From positions 3,205,001-3,269,000 of the forward strand of contig NZ_CP118225.1 in NCBI RefSeq assembly GCF_028768465.1: a DNA stretch of 64,000 nt, read 5' to 3'. Origin of the DNA: Rhodopirellula sp. P2 (GTDB lineage Bacteria > Planctomycetota > Planctomycetia > Pirellulales > Pirellulaceae). The notes under the pieces were generated by a model. It was not told the origin of the DNA, made no database searches, and was given only the letters and a program-made list of their open reading frames with translations. The translations under genes were made by a program, and so were the position numbers. This document shows positions 38,849 to 47,004 of the stretch, piece after piece (positions within the stretch are counted from its first letter, which is position 1; each line of letters begins with the position of its first letter).

Positions 38849-39079
38849 TCAGACCTTCTCGTCGGTGCGATCCGTTGCTTCGTCTTCGTCTTCGCCCGAT
38901 TCGGACATGCCCCGTTTGAATTCGTTGGCACTGCGTCCCAGGTTCCGCATCAGCGATGGCAACTTGGCACCACCAAACAGAACCAAACAGATCACCAACA
39001 CGATCAACATTTCAGGCAGGCCGGGGAAACCAAACGCCAAGAACAATCCGGTCGCCATCGAACTCACAGTCATCAACAT
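38849..39079 (-). CDS. TatA-like twin-arginine translocase subunit
   Basis: About 76 residues from ATG 39079 (39058 or 39130 are alternatives). The transmembrane segment GFPGLPEMLIVLVICLVLFG is followed by the hinge FGGAKLPSLMRNLGRSANEF and a short acidic tail. This is the TatA plan, forming the pore part of the Sec-independent export system for folded proteins. It is coupled to the second Tat gene downstream. Confidence 0.85.
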   Translation of the reverse strand: MLMTVSSMATGLFLAFGFPGLPEMLIVLVICLVLFGGAKLPSLMRNLGRSANEFKRGMSESGEDEDEATDRTDEKV

Positions 39080-39130
39080 TCCATCTATCCCGCTAAACAA
39101 AGTGGTGTGCGATTCATGCCAACGCGACAT

Positions 39131-39485
39131 GCATCGGGGCCGACCATCTCATCACATTTTTCGCTGACCCTGCGTCGCAGAACCAAACACCGAAGCGGTA
39201 TTCGGTCATGCAGAGGCAACCTCACCGCCAACAGGTTGGGGTGAAAGCGATCCAATGCAATGAAACGATCATTCGGCGTCGGCGAAAGCGGGTCGGTCAT
39301 TCGCGGGTGTGTCAGCGAAAACGTGCAATGCACGCGATTGAATCGCTGAGCCCGTTCGAATACCTCCGGACCGAAGCAACGGACGTCGTTTCCAAGTCCG
39401 TTGCCCCATTCTAGCCGGAGGCGTGTGAATGTCAAAGCCGGATAGGTGCGCCGCTGTGCACCCAATTCAGCTCTGCAACCTAGCC
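39131..39485. other. Stretch without a recognisable gene
   Basis: From the Tat genes to the third MITE-like copy there is no convincing frame on either strand and no RNA gene. It holds the promoter side of the Tat pair. Confidence 0.4.
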
Positions 39486-39649
39486 GATCGTGCAGTTTCT
39501 AAATGCTGTGTTCAGAAGCGACGATCATCACCCACCCCCTGGGAGGGTCGAGCGAAGCGAGGGGAGGGTTCAGCATTGGGGCCAGCGCGTAACCCTCCCC
39601 GGCCCGAAGCGAGCCGACATCCCAAAGGGAGGGTGAAGTAAAACGGCAG
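39486..39649 (+). repeat. MITE-like repeat family A, copy 3
   Basis: Left end GATCGTGCAGTTTCTAAATG, interior hairpins as in the copies at 33202 and 35112, right end GTAAAACGGCAG with a degraded terminal repeat. It marks the left flank of the integron-like region, about 250 bases before the integrase start. Confidence 0.75.
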
Positions 39650-39890
39650 TTGCAACCCACGCCACATTTCAAGCTCAGCAGCGCACCACCAAATGATGCG
39701 CCCGAAGAAACTCTCACCCTCACTCACGTACCATTCGCCTGAAATCTGTCGTCGATACTGCGACAGAATGGGCTGATGGCGGTTGATGACGCATTCGTTG
39801 TTCCGAAAAAACAGTGAATTGCGAGATCTTCGCGTTGTACACCACGCTCGACTCGTTGAACCTCACGGGATGCGTTTCAATCTTTTTCAC

Positions 39891-39895
39891 AGGAG
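39891..39895 (+). promoter_or_regulatory. Ribosome-binding site of the integrase gene
   Basis: AGGAG six bases before the ATG at 39902 is one of the few strong Shine-Dalgarno sequences in the window and fixes the start of the integrase. Confidence 0.7.
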
Positions 39896-39901
39896 CAACC
39901 C

Positions 39902-41248
39902 ATGTCTCGTTCCGTCGCACCGGATGCACCGCGTCTCTACAGCAACGGCCAGCCTTGGCGAAACGCTCGCGGTCGCGACGCCCCACGACACGCTGTGGAG
40001 ACGGAATTCAAAGCCGAGCATGCCGTCGTCGACCTCTCGACTCAGCCGCCCAAGCCGTTGGTTGTTAAATGCCTGGTCCGCGAGTTGCGGATCCGCTTTT
40101 ACGCTGTTAGCACCATCAAAAACTATCGCTCCGCTTGGGTCTGCTTCCTTCGCTGGTACCGGGGACCGCTGGACCAGATCGACCAAGAGGACATTCGGGA
40201 GTACCTGGAACTGCTGGTCAATGGAGGCGCATCGGCGTCGGAGGTCAGTGTCACGTTGTCGGCACTGCGAACCGGCCTAGACAAATTCTGTTTGTTGCGG
40301 TGCACGGTTGGGCTGGTGTCCCCGCGAAAGTCAAAACAATTGCCTGTCGTGATGTCCAAGAAAGAGGTCCAGCGAATGATGGAGGCCGCTCGCACGTTGC
40401 GTGACAAACTGCTTCTCACTGTGTTGTATGCAACCGGTTTGCGAGTCGCGGAGGTCGCCCGTTTGCAGTGGTCGGATTTTGATTTCGATCGCCAACAAAT
40501 CCGAGTTCAACTTGGCAAAGGCAAAAAGGATCGCTACGTCATGCTGGCCGACGATCTGTTGCCGCTGATGAGGCAGTTGTGGCGGCACACCAAAGGAGTT
40601 GGCTACCTGTTTCCTTCCGAAGGCAGGCGTGTCGACCGGCATCTTTCTCCGAGGACGATCCAACGTGCGGTCAAGCAGGCTCGGATTCTGTCGGGAATTG
40701 GCAAGGCGGTCACGCCGCACAGTTTCCGCCACAGCTTTGCCACGCATCTGATCGAATCCGGTACCGACATTCGGTTCATTCAAAAGCTGCTCGGGCACAC
40801 CAATTTGGAAACCACCTCGCTGTACACCAACGTCGCACGAATGAAAGCGACGGCGGTTGCCAGCCCACTGGATCGGTTGAGGGACGAACCCGGTTCGTCG
40901 TCGGAGTCTTCCGGTCGGCAACCGAAGCCTCGGCCTTCCGTGGGCCGGATGCGGCTTGAGCTGGATCCGAATCCCGATTCAAACGGCGCGTATGCGGTGA
41001 CGTTGGGCGTCTGGAAGGATGGTCAATTGCTTCCCCTGCCGGGAATGCGAGCGACGATGCCGCGCCAAGATTGGGTTTCTTTGCAAATCCCACTGCAAGA
41101 CATCTGGGAACCGACGCTGCGTTGTCTCCCCGCGGCACAACGAGAGCGATTGGAGTCGCCCGAGTTCTTCTCGCAGGTGCAGCGAGAGGTTGCCAAGCGA
41201 ATCCTGCGAATCAGAGACGCGGAACCTTCTCAGGCGATCAAAACCTAG
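39902..41248 (+). CDS. Tyrosine recombinase of the integron-like array
   Basis: 448 residues. SAM-like N-terminal DNA-binding domain at about 55-140, catalytic domain at 150-325. Active-site residues are all visible: R181 (ATGLRVAE), a Lys in GKGKKDR (about 206-209), H273 and R276 (HSFRHSFATH), H299 (LLGHTN) and nucleophile Y308 (SLYTN). A SPLD motif (321-324) follows, as in integron integrases. However, only about 67 residues separate the catalytic Lys from HxxR, as in XerC/D, so the extra patch diagnostic of IntI seems absent. Residues 330-448 form an unusual C-terminal extension without a match. Same orientation as the cassettes, about 260 bases before the attI-like site. Either a divergent IntI-like enzyme or a different recombinase recruited to a cassette system. 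Confidence 0.88.
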   Translation: MSRSVAPDAPRLYSNGQPWRNARGRDAPRHAVETEFKAEHAVVDLSTQPPKPLVVKCLVRELRIRFYAVSTIKNYRSAWVCFLRWYRGPLDQIDQEDIREYLELLVNGGASASEVSVTLSALRTGLDKFCLLRCTVGLVSPRKSKQLPVVMSKKEVQRMMEAARTLRDKLLLTVLYATGLRVAEVARLQWSDFDFDRQQIRVQLGKGKKDRYVMLADDLLPLMRQLWRHTKGVGYLFPSEGRRVDRHLSPRTIQRAVKQARILSGIGKAVTPHSFRHSFATHLIESGTDIRFIQKLLGHTNLETTSLYTNVARMKATAVASPLDRLRDEPGSSSESSGRQPKPRPSVGRMRLELDPNPDSNGAYAVTLGVWKDGQLLPLPGMRATMPRQDWVSLQIPLQDIWEPTLRCLPAAQRERLESPEFFSQVQREVAKRILRIRDAEPSQAIKT

Positions 41249-41334
41249 CCCCCTCGCAACTGCGAGTTGGATTCTGCCCCGCAGGACGTTCGTCTTGTCT
41301 GCCAGCGGGGAAGGTGTGATTGCCACCTGATTTC

Positions 41335-41361
41335 AGTGTGAAAAACACCGCTTTTCACACT
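41335..41361. terminator. Hairpin downstream of the integrase gene
   Basis: AGTGTGAAAA (41335-41344) pairs perfectly with TTTTCACACT (41352-41361) around a 7-base loop, 87 bases after the integrase stop. It could terminate the integrase transcript or be a regulatory site. There is no T-tail. Confidence 0.45.
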
Positions 41362-41480
41362 CGTGCCTCTGTAGCAGCGAACGCAACACCGCGTCCCCGC
41401 ACACTCGCCCGGTCGCACGGTGCTGCAGACCGAGCCCCCTTCAGCTAAAATCAACACCCGTTCTCCCCCATTTCCAAGCA

Positions 41481-41515
41481 TGTACGACACCCTGTCGTAC
41501 AGAAACCCGTTGTCC
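41481..41515 (+). other. attI-like primary insertion site
   Basis: TGTACGACA-CCC-TGTCGTACA (41481-41501) is a perfect 9-bp inverted repeat, followed by GAAACCC and then GTTGTCC (41509-41515). The right part, TGTCGTACAGAAACCCGTTG, closely resembles the right arm of the attC-like sites (TGTCGTAAAAACCTTCCGTTG), but there is no matching left arm 130 bases upstream. The first cassette begins here: the GTTGTCCGCTCGAC stretch is the reverse complement, with one indel, of its 3' end at 41938-41950. Crossover is expected after G 41509. Confidence 0.65.
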
Positions 41516-41524
41516 GCTCGACAG

Positions 41525-41938
41525 ATGATCGTCCATCGAATCTCAGGCCAGAAACGCAAAACGCTTTTTGAGTTCTACGGCAAGCGATACGAGACTCATT
41601 CTCGACCTACCCGTGTGGCTCTCGACGGCATGTGTGCTCTGTTGCGCCACCTTGAAACGATAGACGGTCCAGAACTGTTCGTCTTTACGTCGCACTACCA
41701 TCTTTGCTTCGTTGATGGCGATTCACACACCTATCCACTCATCGCTCGTGTCGCCCCCGGTTGCACCGCAGAGGACGATGGTCCTTTGGCCGCGCTTTAT
41801 CATATTGGATACCCACCCACACCGGACGTAGCACGGAAGGATACCGAATGGGTTCACCACACGGCCGGCGATATCACACGTGCTGGTGAATTGCTGCTTG
41901 ACGCATTGCGTAAATCGGCGTTCTCTCCCATGGCGTAG
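41525..41938 (+). CDS. Cassette 1 protein, unknown function
   Basis: 137 residues from ATG 41525, the first start inside cassette 1 (41510-42073), 15 bases after the crossover. The frame is open upstream across the attI-like site, which is probably accidental. Sequence features: MIVHRISGQKRKTLFEFYGK, a central ELFVFTSHYHLCFVD strand pair and an acidic C-terminal half with DDGPLAALYHIGY. No signal peptide or membrane segment. No family recognised; small soluble alpha/beta protein. The stop is just before the R'' box. Confidence 0.6.
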   Translation: MIVHRISGQKRKTLFEFYGKRYETHSRPTRVALDGMCALLRHLETIDGPELFVFTSHYHLCFVDGDSHTYPLIARVAPGCTAEDDGPLAALYHIGYPPTPDVARKDTEWVHHTAGDITRAGELLLDALRKSAFSPMA

Positions 41939-41943
41939 TCGGC

Positions 41944-42079
41944 GGACAACATGGTTTTTACGCTAGGCCTTCGGCACACCTTCGCCCTTTGGCAACATTC
42001 GCTGGCCTTGGTACAATTTCCGTAGTTCAGGCATCGCTCGCTTCGTTTAGAACGGTGTCGTAAAAACCTTCCGTTGTAC
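41944..42079 (+). repeat. attC-like site 1 (136 bp)
   Basis: R'' GGACAAC at 41944, L'' GGTTTTTACG, complementary L' CGTAAAAACC, R' GTTGTAC at 42073. Unpaired spacers are AT on the left and TTCC on the right. Ends cassette 1 (41510-42073). Confidence 0.85.
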
Positions 42080-42090
42080 GCCGCAGACCA

Positions 42091-42504
42091 ATGAAGACTC
42101 ACGTCAGCTTCAAACGCGACTCGGCAACCCTAAACGCCGATGCTCCACCCTTTGGCGAAGACATTGCGGATTCGCTGGTGGCGTTCCTCGCCTCGCAGGG
42201 GCTTGGTGACTGCATCCTCGACTCGCTCGACTACGCTTTCACATTGTTTTGCCCTGCCGATTCTCGTCGGTGCTACGTGATGGTAGGTCTCGTTGGTGAT
42301 GACCCTCAACAATGGCTGATCTCTTGTGACCCTAGCCGTGGTATTGTCGATTGGCTCTTGCGTCGGAATTATGACGCCGAACTCAACACTGTTGCCACTG
42401 CAATCCACCAGTTTCTGACCGATGATTCCGCAGTGTCCGAAATCCGTTGGTACACCAAAGATGGATGGAATGCCAATCCAGATGAATGGACACCTTCTCC
42501 GTAG
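42091..42504 (+). CDS. Cassette 2 protein, unknown function
   Basis: 137 residues in cassette 2 (42074-42646), ATG 17 bases after the crossover. Soluble, acidic, with alternating strand and helix pattern: YAFTLFCPADSRRCYVMVGL, WLISCDPSRGIVDWLL, NTVATAIHQFL, VSEIRWYTKDGW. The general look resembles small immunity or hypothetical proteins carried by integron cassettes, but I recognise no family. The cassette ends GTTGTACGCCGC and GCGGCGTACAAC are exact reverse complements. Confidence 0.65.
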   Translation: MKTHVSFKRDSATLNADAPPFGEDIADSLVAFLASQGLGDCILDSLDYAFTLFCPADSRRCYVMVGLVGDDPQQWLISCDPSRGIVDWLLRRNYDAELNTVATAIHQFLTDDSAVSEIRWYTKDGWNANPDEWTPSP

Positions 42505-42513
42505 CGTAGCGGC

Positions 42514-42652
42514 GTACAACATGGTTTTTACGCTGGGGCCCTTCGGGCACACCTTCGCTGTTTGGCAACGCTCGCCGGCCTTGGTACAATTTCCGTAGTT
42601 CAGACATCGTTCGCTTCGTTCAGGGCGGTGTCGTAAAAACCTTCCGTTGTCC
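42514..42652 (+). repeat. attC-like site 2 (139 bp)
   Basis: R'' GTACAAC at 42514, R' GTTGTCC at 42646, standard long-type arms GGTTTTTACG/CGTAAAAACC. Ends cassette 2. Confidence 0.85.
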
Positions 42653-42666
42653 GCCGCAGGTTTCCC

Positions 42667-43155
42667 TTGACGCAACGTCTCAAAGCTCACAAATCTGGCG
42701 CTCGCTACCTGCTTCGACCCGAAAACGTGGCAATTGCCGCATACTTCCCTATTAGCCGCAACGTGCACCAAGTTCGTTGCATTATCTCGCGGAACGGCGA
42801 CGCTGAACGTGGCGAATGGATCACGACGCAACCATTTATCCACTCGATTCGCCATACGACACCCGAGCAAATCCACGAACTAGACACAAACCTTCAACTG
42901 TTGGCCGAGCTTCAACCGTGGGGCAATGCTGACCAGCACGACGAGGATGCCATCGAACCAATTCGTCGTTCCATACGTTTCTGGCATAACGAACGTGAAA
43001 TCATGGCGTACTTACCACGCCGTTCCCTCTGGACTCCACTTGGTACGACCGTCTCTGGGGTTGCGGCTTTCGATGGCGCGTGGCGTAGCGTTTGGGCCTG
43101 CGCTGGTTCGCAGTCCGACCATGATCTTTCTGACCCGAATGGCCAACCTGATTGA
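42667..43155 (+). CDS. Cassette 3 protein, unknown function
   Basis: 162 residues in cassette 3 (42647-43301), starting at TTG 42667, 20 bases after the crossover. Soluble protein with a basic N-terminus (MTQRLKAHKSGARYLLRPEN) and two Trp-rich segments near the C-terminus (SLWTPLGTT, AWRSVWACAG). No family recognised. The stop is about 13 bases before the R'' box. The cassette ends match exactly as reverse complements over 12 bases. Confidence 0.6.
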   Translation: MTQRLKAHKSGARYLLRPENVAIAAYFPISRNVHQVRCIISRNGDAERGEWITTQPFIHSIRHTTPEQIHELDTNLQLLAELQPWGNADQHDEDAIEPIRRSIRFWHNEREIMAYLPRRSLWTPLGTTVSGVAAFDGAWRSVWACAGSQSDHDLSDPNGQPD

Positions 43156-43167
43156 CGCTTCAGCGGC

Positions 43168-43307
43168 GGACAACATGGTTTTTACGCTGAGGCCCTTCGG
43201 GCACACCTTGGCTCTTTGGCAACGTGCCATGGCGTTGGTACAATCTCTCGTAGTTCAGGCATCGACCGCTTCGTTCAGGGCGGTGTCGTAAAAACCTTCC
43301 GTTGTGT
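43168..43307 (+). repeat. attC-like site 3 (140 bp)
   Basis: R'' GGACAAC at 43168, R' GTTGTGT at 43301, standard long-type arms. Ends cassette 3. Confidence 0.85.
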
Positions 43308-43323
43308 GCCACGGCTGAATGTT

Positions 43324-44133
43324 GTGCTAGTCGAATCGCAATCACAGTTCGACGCTTGGCTCGACGATAACCATGACCTCCACGATGCATCCGTAACCGC
43401 AATTTCTCCTCTGCCAGCCGGCGCATCACTACCCGAAACGGTCACGGTCGCATTTCGCTTCCAGATCGCTGGTGGCTATGCGGCGGGTGACGAACGCACC
43501 ATTCGTACCATCACTCTTACGGCACACGGAATTCGCGAATTCGCCCTCGATCCGAATGGCTGGCATCCCGACAACTGCGCTGAGGGTATTGATGTCCTCG
43601 ACGTTGCTGATGGCGTTGGCTTTGAAATCGACGTTCCTTCTCCATTTCAGCTTGCCGCTGATAGGTTTGAAATCGTCTCTTCCTCGGATACGACTGAACG
43701 CGTCCCTGAATGGTTGAGCGATACGGAGTTCAATGTTGTCTCATCCAGCAAAGTGCCACCTACGCCCTTTGAATGGCTGGCTTGCTTTCAGTCTGCTGGA
43801 CATAACGTCACTTGGCGGTGCTATGCTGGCGACGAACGGTCACCGTCGCAGGTGCCGCAGGACGCATACTCTGGTTGGTTCATTCAGTTCCACGATCGTT
43901 TAACCGACGCTACGGGTGGCCTGCTCTTCGATTGGTGTTCCGTCCGCGACGACGGATACTCAATTAACATACGACTCGACGATCTCGCTTGCCGCGAACT
44001 ATGGATCATCGCTGGCCGCTTCCTGTCTCAATTGCCTTCTGCGACTATACGATGCGGTAACGCAACTCTTAGCGCCAACGTCTTTCAGTCTCATCTGGAG
44101 TCAACGCGTAACGGCGGGGCAAGTGGCACATAA
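43324..44133 (+). CDS. Cassette 4 protein, unknown function
   Basis: About 269 residues in cassette 4 (43302-44258). The start is uncertain: GTG 43324 is chosen because it is the first plausible codon inside the cassette with a sensible N-terminus (VLVESQSQFDAWL); the frame is open through the preceding attC-like site. It could be two related domains: one around HDASVTAISPLPAGASLPET and one around DERSPSQVPQDAYSGWFIQF. Soluble, acidic, no signal peptide. The TAA stop lies inside the R'' box (ATAAC), showing how tightly the gene fits the cassette. No family recognised. Confidence 0.6.
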   Translation: MLVESQSQFDAWLDDNHDLHDASVTAISPLPAGASLPETVTVAFRFQIAGGYAAGDERTIRTITLTAHGIREFALDPNGWHPDNCAEGIDVLDVADGVGFEIDVPSPFQLAADRFEIVSSSDTTERVPEWLSDTEFNVVSSSKVPPTPFEWLACFQSAGHNVTWRCYAGDERSPSQVPQDAYSGWFIQFHDRLTDATGGLLFDWCSVRDDGYSINIRLDDLACRELWIIAGRFLSQLPSATIRCGNATLSANVFQSHLESTRNGGASGT

Positions 44134-44264
44134 CACGGTTTTTACGCAAGGCCTTCGGCACACCTTCCTTGGTTGGTCACGCGGGCTGGCATTGGTACAA
44201 TCTCTCGTCGTTCAGGCATCGTTCGCTTCGTTGAGGGCGGTGTCGTAAAAACCTTCCGTTAGTG
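44128..44264 (+). repeat. attC-like site 4 (137 bp)
   Basis: R'' ACATAAC at 44128, R' GTTAGTG at 44258, arms CGGTTTTTACG/CGTAAAAACC. Ends cassette 4, with one mismatch between R'' and the cassette's own 5' end. Confidence 0.85.
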
Positions 44265-44293
44265 GACACAGACTATTGGCAGATCGAGAGGCA

Positions 44294-44674
44294 ATGAACC
44301 GCGTACTGCGCGACCGCGTGATTCCGGTGTTGCGTGAACGCGGGTTCCGTGGCTCAATGCCTCACTTCCGTTGCGTTGTGGACGACACGTTGCGGTTGCT
44401 GACCTTTCAATTCCGCTCCTCTGGCGGGTCATTCGTTGTCGAGCTTGGGTGCTGTCCTGCGGACGATTTCACGACGTCCTATGGTGCGGTCGTGCCGCAA
44501 TCCAAAATGAACGTCACCTACCTCGGCGCACGATCCCGATTTCGACTTGGCGCGGCGGATACGATCGGCGACCACTGGTTCGACTTCGCTGGACGAGACG
44601 ATGGTTGCAATCTATGCGGTACCGAGGTGCTTGCGTTTCTTGACTCAGATGGAGACCGCCTTTGGAGCGTCTAG
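44294..44674 (+). CDS. DUF4304-like protein, cassette 5 copy
   Basis: 126 residues from ATG 44294, or 132 from TTG 44276, which lies 17 bases after the crossover like several neighbours. The N-terminal pattern RVIPVLRERGFRGSMPHFRC and the following strands (RLLTFQFRSSGGSFVVELGC) fit the DUF4304 family of small proteins, often seen among immunity or cassette genes. The nucleotide sequence is identical to the gene at 49749-50129, so cassettes 5 and 11 are duplicates up to the R'' box, but their attC-like sites differ (62 versus 136 bp). Function unknown. Confidence 0.7.
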   Translation: MNRVLRDRVIPVLRERGFRGSMPHFRCVVDDTLRLLTFQFRSSGGSFVVELGCCPADDFTTSYGAVVPQSKMNVTYLGARSRFRLGAADTIGDHWFDFAGRDDGCNLCGTEVLAFLDSDGDRLWSV

Positions 44675-44678
44675 TGTC

Positions 44679-44740
44679 CGCTAACTATTTAGGATTTGGG
44701 GTCAGCGAGGTACGAGCCTGAACCCAAATCCTTGTTCAAG
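44679..44740 (+). repeat. attC-like site 5, short type (62 bp)
   Basis: R'' CGCTAAC at 44679, arm GGATTTGGGGTCAG, central CGAGGTACGAG, arm CCTGAACCCAAATCC (one mismatch), R' GTTCAAG at 44734. Same layout as the long sites but unrelated arm sequence. Its size matches the classic 59-base element. Ends cassette 5 (44259-44734). Confidence 0.8.
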
Positions 44741-45031
44741 GCGAGTCGCTTTGTGGTGGGGACACTCCGGCGATGGTTCCCTAGTGGTTTTGTCCGCTGC
44801 GGCGTGCTCTGGCGGAGGGCTTCGTGCGAGGTTCGGTTTGGCGCGGTGGTTTGGGCAGCCGCTCTGGAAACTCAGAACGGTGTTTTGAATCGGGCAAGGG
44901 CGTTGATCGGCTGTTGGAATCGTGTGCCGGTATGCTTTTCGGGTCAGGTGATTGTGACGGGCGCGCAGGGGCAGCGGAGTCACCGATCAGATGACTTTGA
45001 AAGCGACGTGTTATTGGAGCGACGATCTGGA

Positions 45032-46159
45032 TCATGGCGGCGCTCTGGCTGGTTGCGGCAAAGTTGTCGTGGCGGGGATGTAGCCCAGGTTGATCATCGG
45101 GCCGCCGCAGCTGGGGCATTGCATCGCGACCGGTTCCGCCATCACGATCTGCTGGCTGCAAGCCAGTTCGTACTGACGCTCCAGTGAGACAGCGACCAAC
45201 CAGCGAACCTCCTCGAGGGATCGCTTGCTGCGCGCGTTGACGAATCCGTCGTGACGTACACGATGAAAGCCAGCCGGCAACACGTGCTGGAGCCAACGGC
45301 GAATGAACTCTTCCACACGCATCTGCATCGGCTTGTACTGACGCGTTCCGCTGCGTTTGACTTGCAGCGTCAAGTTGGCTTCTTCGAGCGAAGTCGATTC
45401 GTCGCACTGCGTGACGCGTCGATTGGCCACCGCACCTCGCATCACGTAGGGGGCCAAGTACGCGACCGCGAATTCGCCGCTGCCGACCGCTTCGCTGTCG
45501 ACGACGAAGCGTCCCTTCCAGACATCATCGGGGATCGAATCAAAGAACGATTCGGATCGCAGTTTGTCTTTCAGCTTTCCGCGAAACAACCTCTCCAGAA
45601 TCTGCTCGGGCACGAACACACTGGCGCGACTGCTTTGCCAAACGCCGCCAGCGTCGATGCCGCCGGCGGGAACCACGACGTGAACGTGCGGGTGGTAAAC
45701 CAGGTCACGTCCCCACGTGTGCAGCACGCTGGTGAATCCCGTTTCGTTCACACCGACATGTCGCGGGTTGGTCGCTGCTTGCTGAAGTGCCTGAGCTGTC
45801 GCACTCATCATGGCGGCGTACAGGACCTTGGGGTGAGCCATCGCAAACTCGCGTAATCCGGCTGGCAACGTGAACGTGATCAGAAAGTACTGGCACGGCA
45901 ACAGGTTTTCTTGAGCACTGGCGAGCCACTGTTGCTGACGCTGGTGCTGGCACGCTGGGCAGTGCCGATTGCAGCACGAGCGAGGCACATGAGTGACCTC
46001 ACCGCAACCGGAGCAGGCATACTGGATCGTGCCCAGAGAATCTTCCCGGCACGCCATCACGGCGCGGAGGACCTTCTTCTGTTGGGCCGTCATTCGTGTT
46101 CCATGCTTCGCGATGTACTGGTCGCCATAGCGTTTCAAGACCATTGAAACGCCTTTCAT
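45032..46159 (-). CDS. IS91-family transposase
   Basis: 375 residues. N-terminal zinc-binding region with YACSGCGEVTH and CCNRHCPACQ; HUH nuclease motif HPHVHVVVPAGG at about residues 156-167; catalytic Tyr in YLAPYVMRGAVANRR (about 228-243), the IS91 hallmark. The enzyme acts by rolling-circle replicative transposition. A second CxxC pair (QCPSCGGPMI) lies near the C-terminus. Its start overlaps the stop of the upstream recombinase by four bases. The frame looks intact. Confidence 0.92.
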   Translation of the reverse strand: MKGVSMVLKRYGDQYIAKHGTRMTAQQKKVLRAVMACREDSLGTIQYACSGCGEVTHVPRSCCNRHCPACQHQRQQQWLASAQENLLPCQYFLITFTLPAGLREFAMAHPKVLYAAMMSATAQALQQAATNPRHVGVNETGFTSVLHTWGRDLVYHPHVHVVVPAGGIDAGGVWQSSRASVFVPEQILERLFRGKLKDKLRSESFFDSIPDDVWKGRFVVDSEAVGSGEFAVAYLAPYVMRGAVANRRVTQCDESTSLEEANLTLQVKRSGTRQYKPMQMRVEEFIRRWLQHVLPAGFHRVRHDGFVNARSKRSLEEVRWLVAVSLERQYELACSQQIVMAEPVAMQCPSCGGPMINLGYIPATTTLPQPARAPP

Positions 46160-47004
46160 GAAAGGCCTTGCTCGGCGACGTCCCCGTTCATGATCTGAGC
46201 GACAATCTGCCTGCCTCTTTCGTCACCCAGGCGTGTCAGGTGGAGGTAGACCTCGGTTGCTTGCAAGTTCTTGTGTCCGAGGTAGCCTTGCAGAACCTTG
46301 AGGTTGACTCCGGCGTCCAGCATCGCGGTGGCGTAGGAATGCCTCAGTGTGTGCGGAGTCAATCCGGAGTCTTGCCAGCCCAGCGACTCGGTGACTTTCG
46401 TGAACCCACGCTGGATCGTCCTGGCACTGATGGGTTGGTCAGCCTTCGACGCCGGAGTGTTTCTCTGCGTCGCCGGAAACAACCAGTTTGGATTGCGATG
46501 GGTTGCCCAGTGGGCACGAAACGCATCGAGGGTAGCTTGGGGCAGTGGGACTTCGCGTTGCCGGTGTCCTTTGGTGGTGCAAACGCGGAGCATCATTCGA
46601 TCGGCGTCCACGTCTTGAGGTCTCAAGTGGCGAACGTCGACGCCACGGAGTCCGCAGGAATACATGGCTCGAAAGATGACTTGCAGATGGGACGCCACGG
46701 TGGCGTCAATGAGTTGCCAGCATCGCTCGGGTGCCAAGACCTTTGGGAGCGTGTTGGACTTGGGTAAACGGACTGCTTGCAGAGTGGGCCAGTCCCGAGG
46801 AACGGTCACACGAAAGAAGAACTTCAATGCTCCGACGATCGGCCGCATCGAACCGAGCTGCAGTTGCTGTCTTCGCAGCAAGACATACTGCCGGACCTGT
46901 GCTTCGGAGAGTTTTTCCGGGGAGCAAGCGAAGTGCTCAGCCAAGTGGGCGATGGCATTGCGGTAGCACGCGATGGTGCTGGGTTGCTTTCCGCTGAGCA
47001 GCAA
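46156..47004 (-). CDS. Tyrosine recombinase partner of the IS91 element (possible frameshifted 5' end)
   Basis: 282 residues from TTG 47004. Catalytic residues: Arg in SCGLRGVDVRHL, Lys in TTKGHRQREV, HTLRHSYAT (HxxR), GYLGHKN (His) and EVYLHLT (Tyr). About 22 residues are missing at the N-terminus: in the same phase the frame runs back to an A7 tract (T7 at 47057-47063 on the + strand), beyond which an ATG at 47071 is in another frame. Dropping one A would give MTSKKATLTRFHSDLAKRF joined to this protein, the expected N-terminus. This is therefore a frameshift or a slippage site. Confidence 0.85.
   Translation of the reverse strand: MLLSGKQPSTIACYRNAIAHLAEHFACSPEKLSEAQVRQYVLLRRQQLQLGSMRPIVGALKFFFRVTVPRDWPTLQAVRLPKSNTLPKVLAPERCWQLIDATVASHLQVIFRAMYSCGLRGVDVRHLRPQDVDADRMMLRVCTTKGHRQREVPLPQATLDAFRAHWATHRNPNWLFPATQRNTPASKADQPISARTIQRGFTKVTESLGWQDSGLTPHTLRHSYATAMLDAGVNLKVLQGYLGHKNLQATEVYLHLTRLGDERGRQIVAQIMNGDVAEQGLS

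Noticed and set aside
42130..42876. 248-residue leftward frame spanning attC-like site 2
   Set aside because: It crosses a recombination site and two cassettes and is antisense to both cassette genes; open by chance.
44276..44293. TTG 44276 (and 49731) as start of the DUF4304-like genes
   Set aside because: Kept only as an alternative: the ATG 18 bases downstream gives the usual family N-terminus, although the TTG has the typical 17-base distance from the crossover.
44696..45187. 163-residue rightward frame at the left edge of cassette 6
   Set aside because: It begins in the short attC-like site and runs antisense into the IS91 transposase; Gly/Arg/Trp-rich shadow composition.
39902..47004. 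Prophage or ICE marked by the two integrase genes
   Set aside because: No phage structural, conjugation or replication genes and no tRNA attachment site; one recombinase belongs to the cassette array and the other to an IS91 element.
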